Shown: in pieces, positions 1 to 8,804 of the stretch
Numbering within the stretch: the first letter of the stretch is position 1
Layout: every line of letters starts with the position of its first letter
From: Stutzerimonas decontaminans
GTDB taxonomy: Bacteria; Pseudomonadota; Gammaproteobacteria; Pseudomonadales; Pseudomonadaceae
Length of the DNA: 64,000 nt
Direction: 5' to 3'
Assembly: GCF_000661915.1 (NCBI RefSeq)
Contig: NZ_CP007509.1
Location: 2,121,001-2,185,000 of the forward strand
The notes under the pieces: model-generated
What the model saw: only the letters and a program-made list of their open reading frames with translations
Told to the model about the DNA's origin: nothing
Databases searched by the model: none
Program-made: the position numbers and the translations under genes

Positions 1-1827
1 AAGTAAGTCCCGTTTCTTCGCGCGATGCTCCCGCATGCGGCGCAGCACGTCATTGAGGGTTGTCACCGCCTTAAGAATGTATGGCCCCTTGTTGAGCATT
101 ACGCACTCAGCACGAACGCTCATGGCTGCATCGGTAATTTCTGAGCGCGCCGGGGCTCCCTTCTTAGCCAGGCTTTCAAGAACCTGGGTTGCCCATATCA
201 CTGGTACATGGGCTGCCTCACACAGGCACAGCATCTCTTCCTGAATTTCGGCCAAACGTTCGAAACCGGTCTCTACGGCCAGGTCGCCCCGGGCGATCAT
301 GACGCCAAATCGTGGCAATCGCATGCCGGCGAGCAGCATCTTGGGCAGGTTTTCGAATCCGGCACGGGTCTCGATTTTCAACACTACTCCAAGGTGCGTC
401 GCGTCCAGTCGTTCCAAATGATCAATCAATTCAATCACGTCTTCGGCGCTGTTTGCGAAGGACATCTGAACGATATCGGCGTGTTTCGCCGCAAACGCCA
501 GTGTTTCAATATCGTCCTCGGTCGGTGCTCGGACTGGGAGGGCGTTGTCTGGGAAGTTGATGCCCTTGTCACTTGCCAGCTTGGCGCGGCCGCTTGCATG
601 TGCGATTTGGGTAATGCGCAAGATCAGCGCATCGGCAGACGCTTTCTCCACCCGCGCCCCAATTTTGCCATCGTCGAACCAAACAGGGTCGCCCGCTGCG
701 ACCGCCGCCAATACGTACGGTAGTGTGCAGCCTATCCTTGCGGTCTCGGCATTGTCGTTGCTCGGTGGATCAATAGGTTGGTCATCAGCAGTCAGCGTCA
801 ACAGGTCGCCAACCCGCAGGGTCAAATGCTGCTCGCGTGGCGGAAGCTCTGTGAGGCGCATTCGGCCATGGGTCTTACTTGCCCGACGCTGCTTGATCTG
901 CATGCCGTCTGTGAAGTAGGCCGTTTTCTTCAGCTCCGCCAGGCACCCCTCCTCATCAGACGCGATGACCTTCATCTTTCGTTTCGAGCCGCGCGCATCG
1001 CGCAGCCTAAGCGTATCGCCTGCACGGACTGCCAGCGCTTTATCGCTTGTAACCATAAAACAAGCGTCGGTATCGGACTCGTTTATGGCTGCATTCGTCC
1101 ATGTAATACGAACGTGGGCGGGGCTGATGACTTGCCCATAGCAATCACGCGTGGGCCGTACCTTTTTTACACCTGGCGCCGTTGCGATAGGGCCTGTGCG
1201 TAACTTGGGCCCAGCGAGATCGAGCGCTACCTTGCATTCGCGCCCAAGCGCTTTCTCCGCTGCACGAACATGCTCGATCATCGCACGCCAGCTGTCTGGG
1301 TCATCGTGTGCGCAGTTGATGCGTGCGCAATCCATGCCTTCCTTGATCAACGCTTCGATGAGGTCGCGGTTGTGCGCCGCTTCAGAGGGGAGGGTGACCA
1401 TGATTCGAACCGAGCGCGTGCCACGGGCCTTTCCAAACAGCGCGTCGGCGTGAGCCGCCAATAGACGCTCACCCTCGTGGAGACCACGCTCAGGGGCCTT
1501 GGGCTCTTGGGTATTCGGCTCTTCGAGCCGCTGCAACACGCCCATCACCGATGTCACAGCTGCGAGTATTGCCGCCTCGGCGCGGCCCAAGGACGACAAA
1601 CCGATCTCGGCAAGCTGCGCTTGTAACTCGCGCAGGTCATGGCGACGAAGACATAGGTACTGCAGCAGGTTCTCGGCGCTTTGCCTGTAGCACTCATGAA
1701 CCTGGATATTTTTCAGCGATGCCAGGCAGGCGTCGCTCGTCATCTCGTTACGTAGCCGTTCGAGTTGCACGCGTAATGGATTGAAATGCAAGCCCGCAGA
1801 GGGCGGGGTCAGTGCCTTTTTCGACAT
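1..1827 (-). CDS. Divergent pyruvate kinase, C-terminus cut by window edge
   Basis: An open frame of 609 codons runs from an ATG at 1827 (GGAG about 9 bases upstream) to the window edge with no stop. About 130 N-terminal residues precede the pyruvate-kinase barrel and match nothing I know. Family motifs follow: RIMVTLPSEA (normally KIVATLGPAS), GMDCARINCAHD, DLAGPKLRTG, VVLKIETRAGFENL with the catalytic Lys, and VMIARGDLAVETG. The usual MLSGETA motif reads MLNKGPYI. It should convert phosphoenolpyruvate and ADP to pyruvate and ATP in the cytoplasm, but the N-terminal extension and changed motifs put it outside PykA/PykF. A B-domain-like insertion lies in the middle. It could have altered regulation or substrate. 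Family assignment is secure; activity is inferred. Confidence 0.85.
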   Translation of the reverse strand, partial: MSKKALTPPSAGLHFNPLRVQLERLRNEMTSDACLASLKNIQVHECYRQSAENLLQYLCLRRHDLRELQAQLAEIGLSSLGRAEAAILAAVTSVMGVLQRLEEPNTQEPKAPERGLHEGERLLAAHADALFGKARGTRSVRIMVTLPSEAAHNRDLIEALIKEGMDCARINCAHDDPDSWRAMIEHVRAAEKALGRECKVALDLAGPKLRTGPIATAPGVKKVRPTRDCYGQVISPAHVRITWTNAAINESDTDACFMVTSDKALAVRAGDTLRLRDARGSKRKMKVIASDEEGCLAELKKTAYFTDGMQIKQRRASKTHGRMRLTELPPREQHLTLRVGDLLTLTADDQPIDPPSNDNAETARIGCTLPYVLAAVAAGDPVWFDDGKIGARVEKASADALILRITQIAHASGRAKLASDKGINFPDNALPVRAPTEDDIETLAFAAKHADIVQMSFANSAEDVIELIDHLERLDATHLGVVLKIETRAGFENLPKMLLAGMRLPRFGVMIARGDLAVETGFERLAEIQEEMLCLCEAAHVPVIWATQVLESLAKKGAPARSEITDAAMSVRAECVMLNKGPYILKAVTTLNDVLRRMREHRAKKRDLL

Positions 1828-2051
1828 CGAAATCTCCAGAGAGCCTGCGGTCCGACCGGCCGCTACCGGTATACACTGACCTGATGCAGGTTGGACCTGT
1901 TTCATGACAGCCGACCAGTGGGTCGTCCTAGAAAGCAGCACACGAGGTGTCGACCTGTAGCCGAGAGCATCTTGGCCTATGCAACGTTTCAGACAGCAGC
2001 GGAGTGACTGGGCCTAGAATCACTGTCGGTAGGGGTGGCTTTGAGCTGGAG

Positions 2052-2543
2052 CTACGGGCGTCTCCAAACTGCTTGTGTCCCACGCAGAACGAGCCAAGCC
2101 AATAGCGCGGCCAGCACGTCATCCAAAACGATACCCAAGCCACCACCAATGGTTTCGACGAAATCAATGGGGGGCGGTTTGGTGATATCGAAAAGTCTAT
2201 ACAGTGCGAATCCCGCACCTAGTAGCCACCATCGATGGGTTGTGGCCACTCCCAAAAAAACCAGTGGAAAGGCGAAGTACTCGTCGGCAACGATCTGCGC
2301 GGCATCACCGCCTCCAAGCCAACGCGAGGCCCAGTGACACAGCGGAACGCCGACCGCCAGCAGCGCGGTGATGACCAGCAGTTGCCTTGTCAGCGGCTGC
2401 CCCCAGAGCCACCACGCCAGTGGTATCCCCAGCAGTGATCCGAAGGTTCCAGGCATCCAGGGTAAAGACCCCAGCCCGAAACCAGTGGCAATCAATAAAA
2501 CGACTTGCTCAAAGATCAATTGTCGAACCTCTAGGGTGACCAT
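2052..2543 (-). CDS. pgpA: Phosphatidylglycerophosphatase A family protein
   Basis: 163 aa, close to the usual PgpA length. PgpA removes phosphate from phosphatidylglycerophosphate at the inner membrane. Motifs visible: GSLPWMPGTFGSLLGIP near the N-terminus, a DE pair in VADEYFAF, FDITKPPPIDF, and GGLGIVLDDVLAALLA near the C-terminus, all in family order. Several hydrophobic stretches fit a membrane enzyme. In pseudomonads the main pgpA normally sits beside nusB-thiL, which is not the case here, so this may be a second copy. It is monocistronic and divergent from the antiporter gene. The family is clear; the paralogue status is inferred from context only. Confidence 0.8.
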   Translation of the reverse strand: MVTLEVRQLIFEQVVLLIATGFGLGSLPWMPGTFGSLLGIPLAWWLWGQPLTRQLLVITALLAVGVPLCHWASRWLGGGDAAQIVADEYFAFPLVFLGVATTHRWWLLGAGFALYRLFDITKPPPIDFVETIGGGLGIVLDDVLAALLAWLVLRGTQAVWRRP

Positions 2544-2748
2544 TTGGCATTGCGCGAGAAAGGCCTCGCAACATCTGGCATGAAATCGATTCGACCGCTA
2601 GGTATCGAACATCGCTCAAAATGAGCGCTTTTTACTCCTGAGCTACAACTGCGGTGACCTGATACGGCGGTGTGGTCGGCTCGCCGGCTTATCACGACGT
2701 TGCGTCTGCTCGCGAGAAATGCGGTGCATAGATAATTAAGGACCTTCG

Positions 2749-4473
2749 GTGTTTGCAATTGACAAGCTATTGCTGCTGGCAGCAGTACTGATCCTGTTCG
2801 GTGTGCTCTCCAGCAAACTGTCGGCCCGTCTGGGGCTGCCGGTGCTCGTGTTGTTCCTGATCACCGGCATGCTTGCAGGTGAGAACGGTATCGGCGGGAT
2901 CGTTTTTGATAATGCCGTTGCCGCGCATGCCCTCGGCACCCTGGCTTTGGCGCTTATCCTTTTTGACGGCGGCCTGCAAACGCCCGTTTCGTCCATAAGG
3001 AAGGTCTGGAAGCCAGCGTCTCTGCTGGCAACAGTTGGGGTACTCGCAACGGCCGCAATCGCGGGGCTCGCAGCTGCCTGGATGCTTGAGCTTCCAGTTC
3101 TGGAAGGCATGTTGCTGGGTGCGATCATCGGCTCGACCGATGCTGCAGCCGTATTTTCTCTCTTGCGAAACGCCGGAATTCACATCAATCAGCGGCTCAA
3201 GTCGGTGCTGGAGATTGAAAGCGCGTCCAACGACCCCATGGCCATCTTTCTGACGGTGGGCTTGTTGGAGGTGCTGGTTAACAGCATGCCGCTTGGCTGG
3301 GGTCTGCTTCAGATGTTTTTGATGCAGATGGGGATAGGTGCGCTGGTCGGGCTTGGTGTCGGATGGTCGATACTCAAGTTGCTGAGCAGGATAAAACTGG
3401 TCGCGACCGGCTTGTATCCGGTGCTTGTTGCGGCCGGCGGATTGCTCGCCTATGGAGTATCCGCGAATCTGGGCGGCAGCGGATTTCTGGCGATCTTCGT
3501 CGCTGGCGTGATGATCGGAAACCAGAAATTCGTTTTCCAGCGCAGCACCTTCCTGTTCATGGATGGCCTGGCATGGCTTAGCCAGATCACCATGTTCGTA
3601 GTCCTCGGCCTGCTCGTCGATCCGGTTTCGCTGCTCGATGTGTGGGTCGAGGGGTTGGTGATTGCACTGGTCCTGGTGTTGCTGGCCAGGCCGCTGGCCG
3701 TCGCACCAATGCTTGCGCTTTTTGGCTTCAATCTCAGGGAGACGGTACTCGTTTCCTGGGTAGGCCTACGTGGTTCGGTGCCGATCATCCTGGCAATCTT
3801 CCCGTTGCTTTTCGGACTGCCTAATGCGCCCCTGATCTTCAATGTTGTGTTCTTCGTAGTTCTGCTATCGGCGACGGTGCAGGGCTCTACGCTCCCGCTC
3901 GTCGCGCGCAAGCTGGGGCTGACGGAGAAGCCACCGGCGACGCCCGCCGCGACTCTCGAAATCTCGTCACTGCACGATGTCGACGCGGAAATCGTCGAAT
4001 ACACGCTCGGTAACGATGCGAGAGCCGCCGGCCGTTTGCTCTCGCAGATGGCGTTGCCCGAAGGCGTAGTCGTGGCGATGATCACGCGAGGGTCGGCCGT
4101 CATACCGCCTCGAGGGTCGACCAGGCTTGAAGCCGGTGATCATCTGTTTGTCGTCCTCAAGCCAAACAATCAGCCTTTCGTTGACTGCGTTTTTTCCCAG
4201 GCGGTAGAAGCGTCAAGAACCGATCTGCCAAACCTTGAACTTCGGCTCAAGGGCAGCACCAAGGTTGAAGACGTGTGGAATTCCTACGGTATCGACCTGG
4301 CAGCGGAAAAGGGGCAAACCCTGGATCAGTTGATCAAGGAGGCACTCGGTGGCGGCGCTCGTCAGGGGGACGAATTGATGGCCGGATCAGTGCGGCTAAT
4401 CGTTCGCGAGCAACTGCAAGGGCGCATCACGACGGTTGGAATCGAGGCGGTATCGGCCGACGCCAAGACGTAA
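2749..4473 (+). CDS. nhaP2: K+/H+ antiporter, NhaP2/CvrA type
   Basis: 574 aa starting at GTG 2749, chosen because AAGGA lies at 2739-2743 and the first residues (MFAIDKLLLLAAVLIL) match the family start. Residues 1-385 form about 12 hydrophobic helices of the CPA1 exchanger fold, with GAIIGSTDAAAVFSLL carrying the ion-binding acidic residue. Residues 400-470 look like a TrkA_C (RCK_C) regulatory domain (AGDHLFVVLKP) and the tail like a CorC_HlyC domain, the arrangement of NhaP2/CvrA. Such proteins exchange cytoplasmic K+ for H+ across the inner membrane and help osmotic and pH homeostasis. Cation preference cannot be read from sequence. Confidence 0.88.
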   Translation: MFAIDKLLLLAAVLILFGVLSSKLSARLGLPVLVLFLITGMLAGENGIGGIVFDNAVAAHALGTLALALILFDGGLQTPVSSIRKVWKPASLLATVGVLATAAIAGLAAAWMLELPVLEGMLLGAIIGSTDAAAVFSLLRNAGIHINQRLKSVLEIESASNDPMAIFLTVGLLEVLVNSMPLGWGLLQMFLMQMGIGALVGLGVGWSILKLLSRIKLVATGLYPVLVAAGGLLAYGVSANLGGSGFLAIFVAGVMIGNQKFVFQRSTFLFMDGLAWLSQITMFVVLGLLVDPVSLLDVWVEGLVIALVLVLLARPLAVAPMLALFGFNLRETVLVSWVGLRGSVPIILAIFPLLFGLPNAPLIFNVVFFVVLLSATVQGSTLPLVARKLGLTEKPPATPAATLEISSLHDVDAEIVEYTLGNDARAAGRLLSQMALPEGVVVAMITRGSAVIPPRGSTRLEAGDHLFVVLKPNNQPFVDCVFSQAVEASRTDLPNLELRLKGSTKVEDVWNSYGIDLAAEKGQTLDQLIKEALGGGARQGDELMAGSVRLIVREQLQGRITTVGIEAVSADAKT

Positions 4474-4523
4474 TACAGCACGCGCTGCATGCATAGAAAG
4501 AAAGCCGTGCACGGTCGCAGAAC

Positions 4524-4712
4524 CTACGCTTTGCGCTTGCCTTCCTTCTTTTCGATCGGGGAGTGGCGAATGGTCAAGAGTGTGTTGGGGTTGTTGTAGT
4601 CGGTAGTCCGAGCAGCACGATCGCGCTCTGCCGTACGAAGGTCTAGCACTGCGCCCGCGCCAACCGCGCCAATGCTGAGCACGGCGCAAAGGATCATCAT
4701 GGAAGTGTTCAT
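4524..4712 (-). CDS. Small hypothetical protein with N-terminal hydrophobic helix
   Basis: 62 aa. The N-terminal 22 residues (MNTSMMILCAVLSIGAVGAG) form a hydrophobic helix that could be a membrane anchor or signal; the rest is charged and ends in a Lys/Arg-rich tail. It converges on the antiporter gene with a 50-base gap. The ribosome site is weak. I recognise no family, and the frame could be chance, though hydrophobic start and polar tail are typical of real small envelope proteins. Confidence 0.35.
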   Translation of the reverse strand: MNTSMMILCAVLSIGAVGAGAVLDLRTAERDRAARTTDYNNPNTLLTIRHSPIEKKEGKRKA

Positions 4713-5280
4713 GAGGTTCTCGTAAGAGTCGAAAGATGGGACGGCGAGAAGGTTGGGGCGCGGCCTCGTTTTTCAATCCGGCTGCGCATTCTGCTCTCAA
4801 AGTACGTGAGACACAGCAGGCATTGTGGTCTGTCCCGGAACTGGCGGACAGGTACATCGGCACTCACCGCCAGCCACAATGATCTGCTAATCGCTATGGA
4901 GGCAGAGGCCATCTGAATTGAGTTCAGTTCGGACCTCGACGGGCCTCTCGCCGGCGCAGTGTGCTGACCACGACAGCCGTGCTCGTCCTGCAGCGCATCG
5001 GGGCAAGGGAATCGACGGTCGCCCCGTCCAAGTGACAGCACCCAGCGGCACTCGACATCTTGGCAGGGGACGACGATCCGCTGGCATTGGTGGCCACAGC
5101 CGCAATGCTCGATGAGTTCGGGCGCCATGCGCGGTGAGCCCTGGCCGGAGGGTCATCGACAGGCAGATGGACAGGGCAGGGACAATTGATAAGTGCTACC
5201 GGCCTTCTAACACCAAACCAACCAAACGACGGTTTCCTTGTCAGTTCCTTTGCCCCATAAACCATTGGCAAGGAACTGAA
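4713..5280. other. Intergenic region upstream of asparaginase, no gene recognised
   Basis: 568 bases without a convincing gene. Several overlapping frames on both strands are open (for example a Cys-rich minus frame 4709-5128), but none has a ribosome site with a recognisable protein. The promoter and leader of the asparaginase gene must lie in the right half. The frame of the asparaginase is open back to 5134, but that extension is Arg/Pro-rich and lacks a signal peptide. Confidence 0.4.
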
Positions 5281-6333
5281 ATGAAGAAGCACTCACTTTT
5301 GCTGGCCGGGCTCTGCGCGGTCCTGATCGGAAGCGCCAACGCGCAGGAGAAACCGACAGTCCAGTTCATTGCCACCGGTGGCACGATCGCGATGAAAATC
5401 GACCCGGTCAAGAAGGCCCCGGTGCCAGCGATATCGGGCGATGATCTGCTCGCCACGGTGCCGGAGGTGGCCGAGTTTGCCCGGATCAAGGTCAACAACC
5501 TCTCGAACGTGCCGTCCGACTATATGGATCCGCCGCGCTGGGTCGAGCTGTCCAAGGCCGTGAACGCTGCGCTTGAGCAACCAGACGTATCGGGCGTCAT
5601 CGTTTCGCATGGCACCGATACACTTGAGGAGACTGCTTTCTGGCTCGACCTGACCGTCGAATCGGACAAACCGGTCGTTGTCATCGGGGCACAGCGCAAC
5701 GCCTCATCCTCGGATTTTGACGGCCCGCGCAACCTGCTCAACGCGGTGCGTATTGCGGTCGATGAGCAGGCGAGAGGAAAAGGTGTCCTTCTGGCCATGA
5801 ACAACCAGATCAACGCGGCGCGGCATGTGACCAAGACTCACACCGCCAATGTGGAAACCTTTCAGTCGGGGGACTACGGCTTTCTAGGCGAGGTCTATCC
5901 GGATCGTGTGATCTTCGCGAGGGAGCCGCTGCGCCGGCAGCACATCCAGATCCAGACCGATGACATGCCGAGGGTCGACATCGTGGCGATGTACGGCGGT
6001 GCCGATGGCAGCCTGCTGCGCAGCGCCGTTGACCAGGGCGCGAAGGGTATCGTTGTGCAGGCCTTGGGTATGGGGAACATGAACCAGCCGATGTTCGAGG
6101 CCGTCAAGTACGCACTGGGCAAGCAGGTGCCGGTCGTGATTTCGACGCGCGTCTACAACGGTCGCGTCATGGCCAATTACGGATTTGAGGGCGGCGGCAA
6201 GACTACGTCTGATGCGGGTGCGGTCATGGCTGGGAACCTCAGCCCTCAGAAGGCGCGCATTCTTCTCATGCTGCTGCTGCAAGACGGGAAGATGGGACAG
6301 GAAGACCTGCAGGCGGCGTTCGATGCGATGTGA
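5281..6333 (+). CDS. ansB: Periplasmic L-asparaginase / glutaminase-asparaginase (type II)
   Basis: 350 aa. Start placed at ATG 5281 because AAGGAACTGAA precedes it and a clean signal peptide follows (MKKHSLLLAGLCAVLIGSA, cleavage after NAQ). Both asparaginase signatures are present: IATGGTIAM near the mature N-terminus with the nucleophilic Thr, and IVSHGTDTLEETAFW with the Thr-Asp pair. The enzyme hydrolyses asparagine, and probably glutamine, to the acid plus ammonia in the periplasm. The length and closing motifs (GFEGGGKTTSDAG) fit the type II family. A LysR-regulated set that looks suited to C4 acids follows, so a shared role in amino-acid use is plausible. Confidence 0.93.
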   Translation: MKKHSLLLAGLCAVLIGSANAQEKPTVQFIATGGTIAMKIDPVKKAPVPAISGDDLLATVPEVAEFARIKVNNLSNVPSDYMDPPRWVELSKAVNAALEQPDVSGVIVSHGTDTLEETAFWLDLTVESDKPVVVIGAQRNASSSDFDGPRNLLNAVRIAVDEQARGKGVLLAMNNQINAARHVTKTHTANVETFQSGDYGFLGEVYPDRVIFAREPLRRQHIQIQTDDMPRVDIVAMYGGADGSLLRSAVDQGAKGIVVQALGMGNMNQPMFEAVKYALGKQVPVVISTRVYNGRVMANYGFEGGGKTTSDAGAVMAGNLSPQKARILLMLLLQDGKMGQEDLQAAFDAM

Positions 6334-6488
6334 AATGTCGATGCTGAACATCGGTCATGTGCGGCATTAAACAATTTTTTGTCTGGCGGCGCCGCGGTGC
6401 GCCGTCTAGAAAAAACGAACCGCAAGTGTGCGCACATAGCTCTATCTGCTAGGTATCCCCTCGAGTCGAATCAACTGCTGGAGGGGGA

Positions 6489-7424
6489 CTAGACCGACGT
6501 CGCGACGCGGTTCCGGGACCGGTGATCCTTGGCCAAACGACGTGCGAGCTGGATGAAGTTCAGTAATGCCGGCGACTGGTTGAAGCGTCGGCAGACCATC
6601 GTTAGCGGCGCGACAAGGCGAGGGCGAGCGCCGTGAATGCGGCGGTACACCACGCTATCGCCATGTATGTCGCGCATGGATGCTGGAACTACTGAAATGC
6701 CTTCGCCAGCCGCAACCAGGCTAACGTTTGTGAGCATCCGTTCCACTTCGAATGCGATTTTCGGTTCGAAACCCGCCGTCTGGCAGGCGCGCAGCAGGTT
6801 GGCATACATCCCCGGCGCGCCGGGCCGGCGCACCAGGATGAAGGGCTCGGCACGCATCCTCTGGATGTCGATCGCTCCACCGGCCGCCGTCAACGCCGGA
6901 TGCCCGATTGGCAGTACCCAAAGCAATTCTTCCACCAGCAGACGATGGAATTCGATACCCGCCGGTTGGCTGACCGGTGCGCGCAGCACCCCGACCTCCA
7001 GCTCGCCGGCACTGGCGCGTTCGGTCAGACGCCCGGCGTTACCTTCTTCCAGGGCGATGGACACGGCCGGGTAGCGCTCGCGGTAGGCGCGAATGATCTG
7101 CGGGATCAGTGGGTGCGCCGCTGCCGAGGAGGTGAAGCCGATCTTCAGCGTGCCCTCGACACCGTGGGCGACGCGTGCGGCCCGGCGCGCGCCGGCCTGC
7201 ACCCGCGCCAGGATCGCCTTGGCCTCTTCGAGAAACACCGCGCCACCGGTGGTCAGGTCCACACCCTTGGGATGGCGTTTGAACAACTCGAAGCCGAGCT
7301 CCTCCTCCAGCGCGCGAATCTGCTGGCTCAGCGGTGGTTGCTGCATGTTCAGGCGCGCAGCTGCACGGGTGAAATGCCTCTCCTCGGCGACCATGACGAA
7401 ATAGCGGAGGTGGCGAAGTTCCAT
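6489..7424 (-). CDS. LysR-family transcriptional regulator
   Basis: 311 aa from ATG 7424, chosen over the longer frame because the LysR start MELRHLRYFVMVAEERHF begins there and AGGA lies about 11 bases upstream. Residues 1-60 are the winged helix-turn-helix (FTRAAARLNMQQPPLSQQI); residues 90-295 are the periplasmic-binding-like effector domain (GTLKIGFTSSAAAHPLIPQI). It is divergent from the symporter gene, separated by 111 bases, the usual arrangement when a LysR protein controls its neighbour. The effector is unknown; a C4 acid or aromatic acid would fit the type (BenM/CatR-like N-terminus). I did not find an obvious T-N11-A dyad in the gap. Confidence 0.9.
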   Translation of the reverse strand: MELRHLRYFVMVAEERHFTRAAARLNMQQPPLSQQIRALEEELGFELFKRHPKGVDLTTGGAVFLEEAKAILARVQAGARRAARVAHGVEGTLKIGFTSSAAAHPLIPQIIRAYRERYPAVSIALEEGNAGRLTERASAGELEVGVLRAPVSQPAGIEFHRLLVEELLWVLPIGHPALTAAGGAIDIQRMRAEPFILVRRPGAPGMYANLLRACQTAGFEPKIAFEVERMLTNVSLVAAGEGISVVPASMRDIHGDSVVYRRIHGARPRLVAPLTMVCRRFNQSPALLNFIQLARRLAKDHRSRNRVATSV

Positions 7425-7535
7425 ATGACGGCGTCCTGCTAGGCGCTCGCCAGGGCGTTTGGCTGACGGAGTGCCTCGATGGGGTAGGATAGGGAGCACT
7501 GAAGCGACCAAAACAACAACATCGCTCGGCGGCCC

Positions 7536-8804
7536 ATGATTCTAGCCAAGCTGTACCGCAACGACACCGCTCGGATCCTGATCGCGATAGCCTTGGGCCT
7601 GTCGCTCGGCATCCTGCGGCCGGAACTGGCGGTCCAGATGAAACCGCTCAGCGACGCCTTCCTCGGCGTGATCGGCCACGCGGTGCCGCTGGTGATGTTC
7701 GTACTGGTCGCCTCGGCGGTATCGGCGTTCGGTGAGCGCGGGCAGCACACCCGCTGCGCAGGTCGCGTGGTGGTTTACTTCCTGATGATGGCCGTGTTCT
7801 CGCTGATCACCGGTGCAGGCGCGGGGTGGTTGTTGGCGCCGGGCGCCGAGGCGTTGCCACTGACCGGCTCGACCGTTCGCCCCCTGAGCGATCTGCCGAC
7901 CGCAGTGCTGACCAGCCTGGTGCAGGTCATTTCTCATACGCTCATCCTTCCGGTGTTGTTGGCCGCTTTGCTGTTCGGCCTCGGGCTGGGTTGGGCGGGC
8001 GATGCGGGCGAGCCGCTGCGGCGTCGGCTGGATACGTGTGTGGACTGGCTGCTCAAAGCCCTGCGCATGGTGCTGCGATTCGCCCCGCTGGCCGCCTTCG
8101 GCGCCATGGCCTATACCGTTGGCCGATACGGGCCGGCGTCCGCCTGGCCGTTGCTCAAGTTCGTCGGCACTGTCTACTTCGCCTGCGTCTTGTTTCTTGT
8201 GGTTGTCCTGGGCGTCGTTGCCAGGTTGGCAGGCGTCGGCTTGTTTCGACTCATCGCCTACATCAGGGACGAGCTCTGTCTGGTCGCGTTCACCGGCGCT
8301 TCGGTGGCGGCGGTGCCGGGCCTGATCGAGAAACTTGAGCGCGCGGGATGCGCGCGGCGGGTAGTGCGGCTGGTGCTCAGCACCGGCTATACCTTCAATC
8401 TGGCCGGTTCGAATATCTACGTGACCTGTGCTGCGGTATTCCTGGCGCAGCTCGCCGGTGCCACCCTGGATGTTGCACATGTGTTGAGCCTGTTGCTGGT
8501 GGCGCTGCTGACCTCGTTGGGCTCGACCAGCGCGGCGGGCTCGGCCTTCCTGACGCTGACCGCCACGGTTGCCGGCCTCAATCTGGTTCCGCTGGAAGCG
8601 CTCGGCCTGTTGCTCGGTGTCGAGCGGTTGATGAAGTGCCGCTCGCTGACCAATGTGATCGGCAATACGTTGGCCAGCGTGGTGATTTCGGCCTGGAGCG
8701 GTGCGCTGGATCGCAGTGCGTTGCGTGAGGCGCTGATGCCCTGTCGGCAGGCAGCGTTTCCCGGCGCGGTGGTCGGGAAACGCCGAGGGCGCGCAACCTC
8801 TTAG
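7536..8804 (+). CDS. Dicarboxylate/amino acid:cation symporter (DAACS family)
   Basis: 422 aa with about eight hydrophobic segments and the family's hairpin regions: the Ser-rich SLGSTSAAGSAFL loop and GVERLMKCRSLTNVIGN, where DctA/GltP proteins have DR-x-NV-GD. The N-terminal half (LGVIGHAVPLVMFVLVASAV) matches the symporter scaffold. It should import a C4-dicarboxylate or acidic amino acid with Na+ or H+. The usual NMDGT motif near the middle is replaced by NLAGSN, so substrate choice may differ from DctA. It ends four bases into the oppositely oriented lyase-like gene. The ribosome site before 7536 is weak, so a different start is possible. Confidence 0.82.
   Translation: MILAKLYRNDTARILIAIALGLSLGILRPELAVQMKPLSDAFLGVIGHAVPLVMFVLVASAVSAFGERGQHTRCAGRVVVYFLMMAVFSLITGAGAGWLLAPGAEALPLTGSTVRPLSDLPTAVLTSLVQVISHTLILPVLLAALLFGLGLGWAGDAGEPLRRRLDTCVDWLLKALRMVLRFAPLAAFGAMAYTVGRYGPASAWPLLKFVGTVYFACVLFLVVVLGVVARLAGVGLFRLIAYIRDELCLVAFTGASVAAVPGLIEKLERAGCARRVVRLVLSTGYTFNLAGSNIYVTCAAVFLAQLAGATLDVAHVLSLLLVALLTSLGSTSAAGSAFLTLTATVAGLNLVPLEALGLLLGVERLMKCRSLTNVIGNTLASVVISAWSGALDRSALREALMPCRQAAFPGAVVGKRRGRATS

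Noticed and set aside
4709..5128. Cys-rich 139-codon minus frame between antiporter and asparaginase
   Set aside because: Overlaps other equally open frames, no ribosome site and no family match; a chance frame is more likely.
7542..8480. 312-codon frame antisense to the symporter
   Set aside because: Gln/Arg/His-rich translation typical of a shadow; the sense strand shows transmembrane helices and family motifs.
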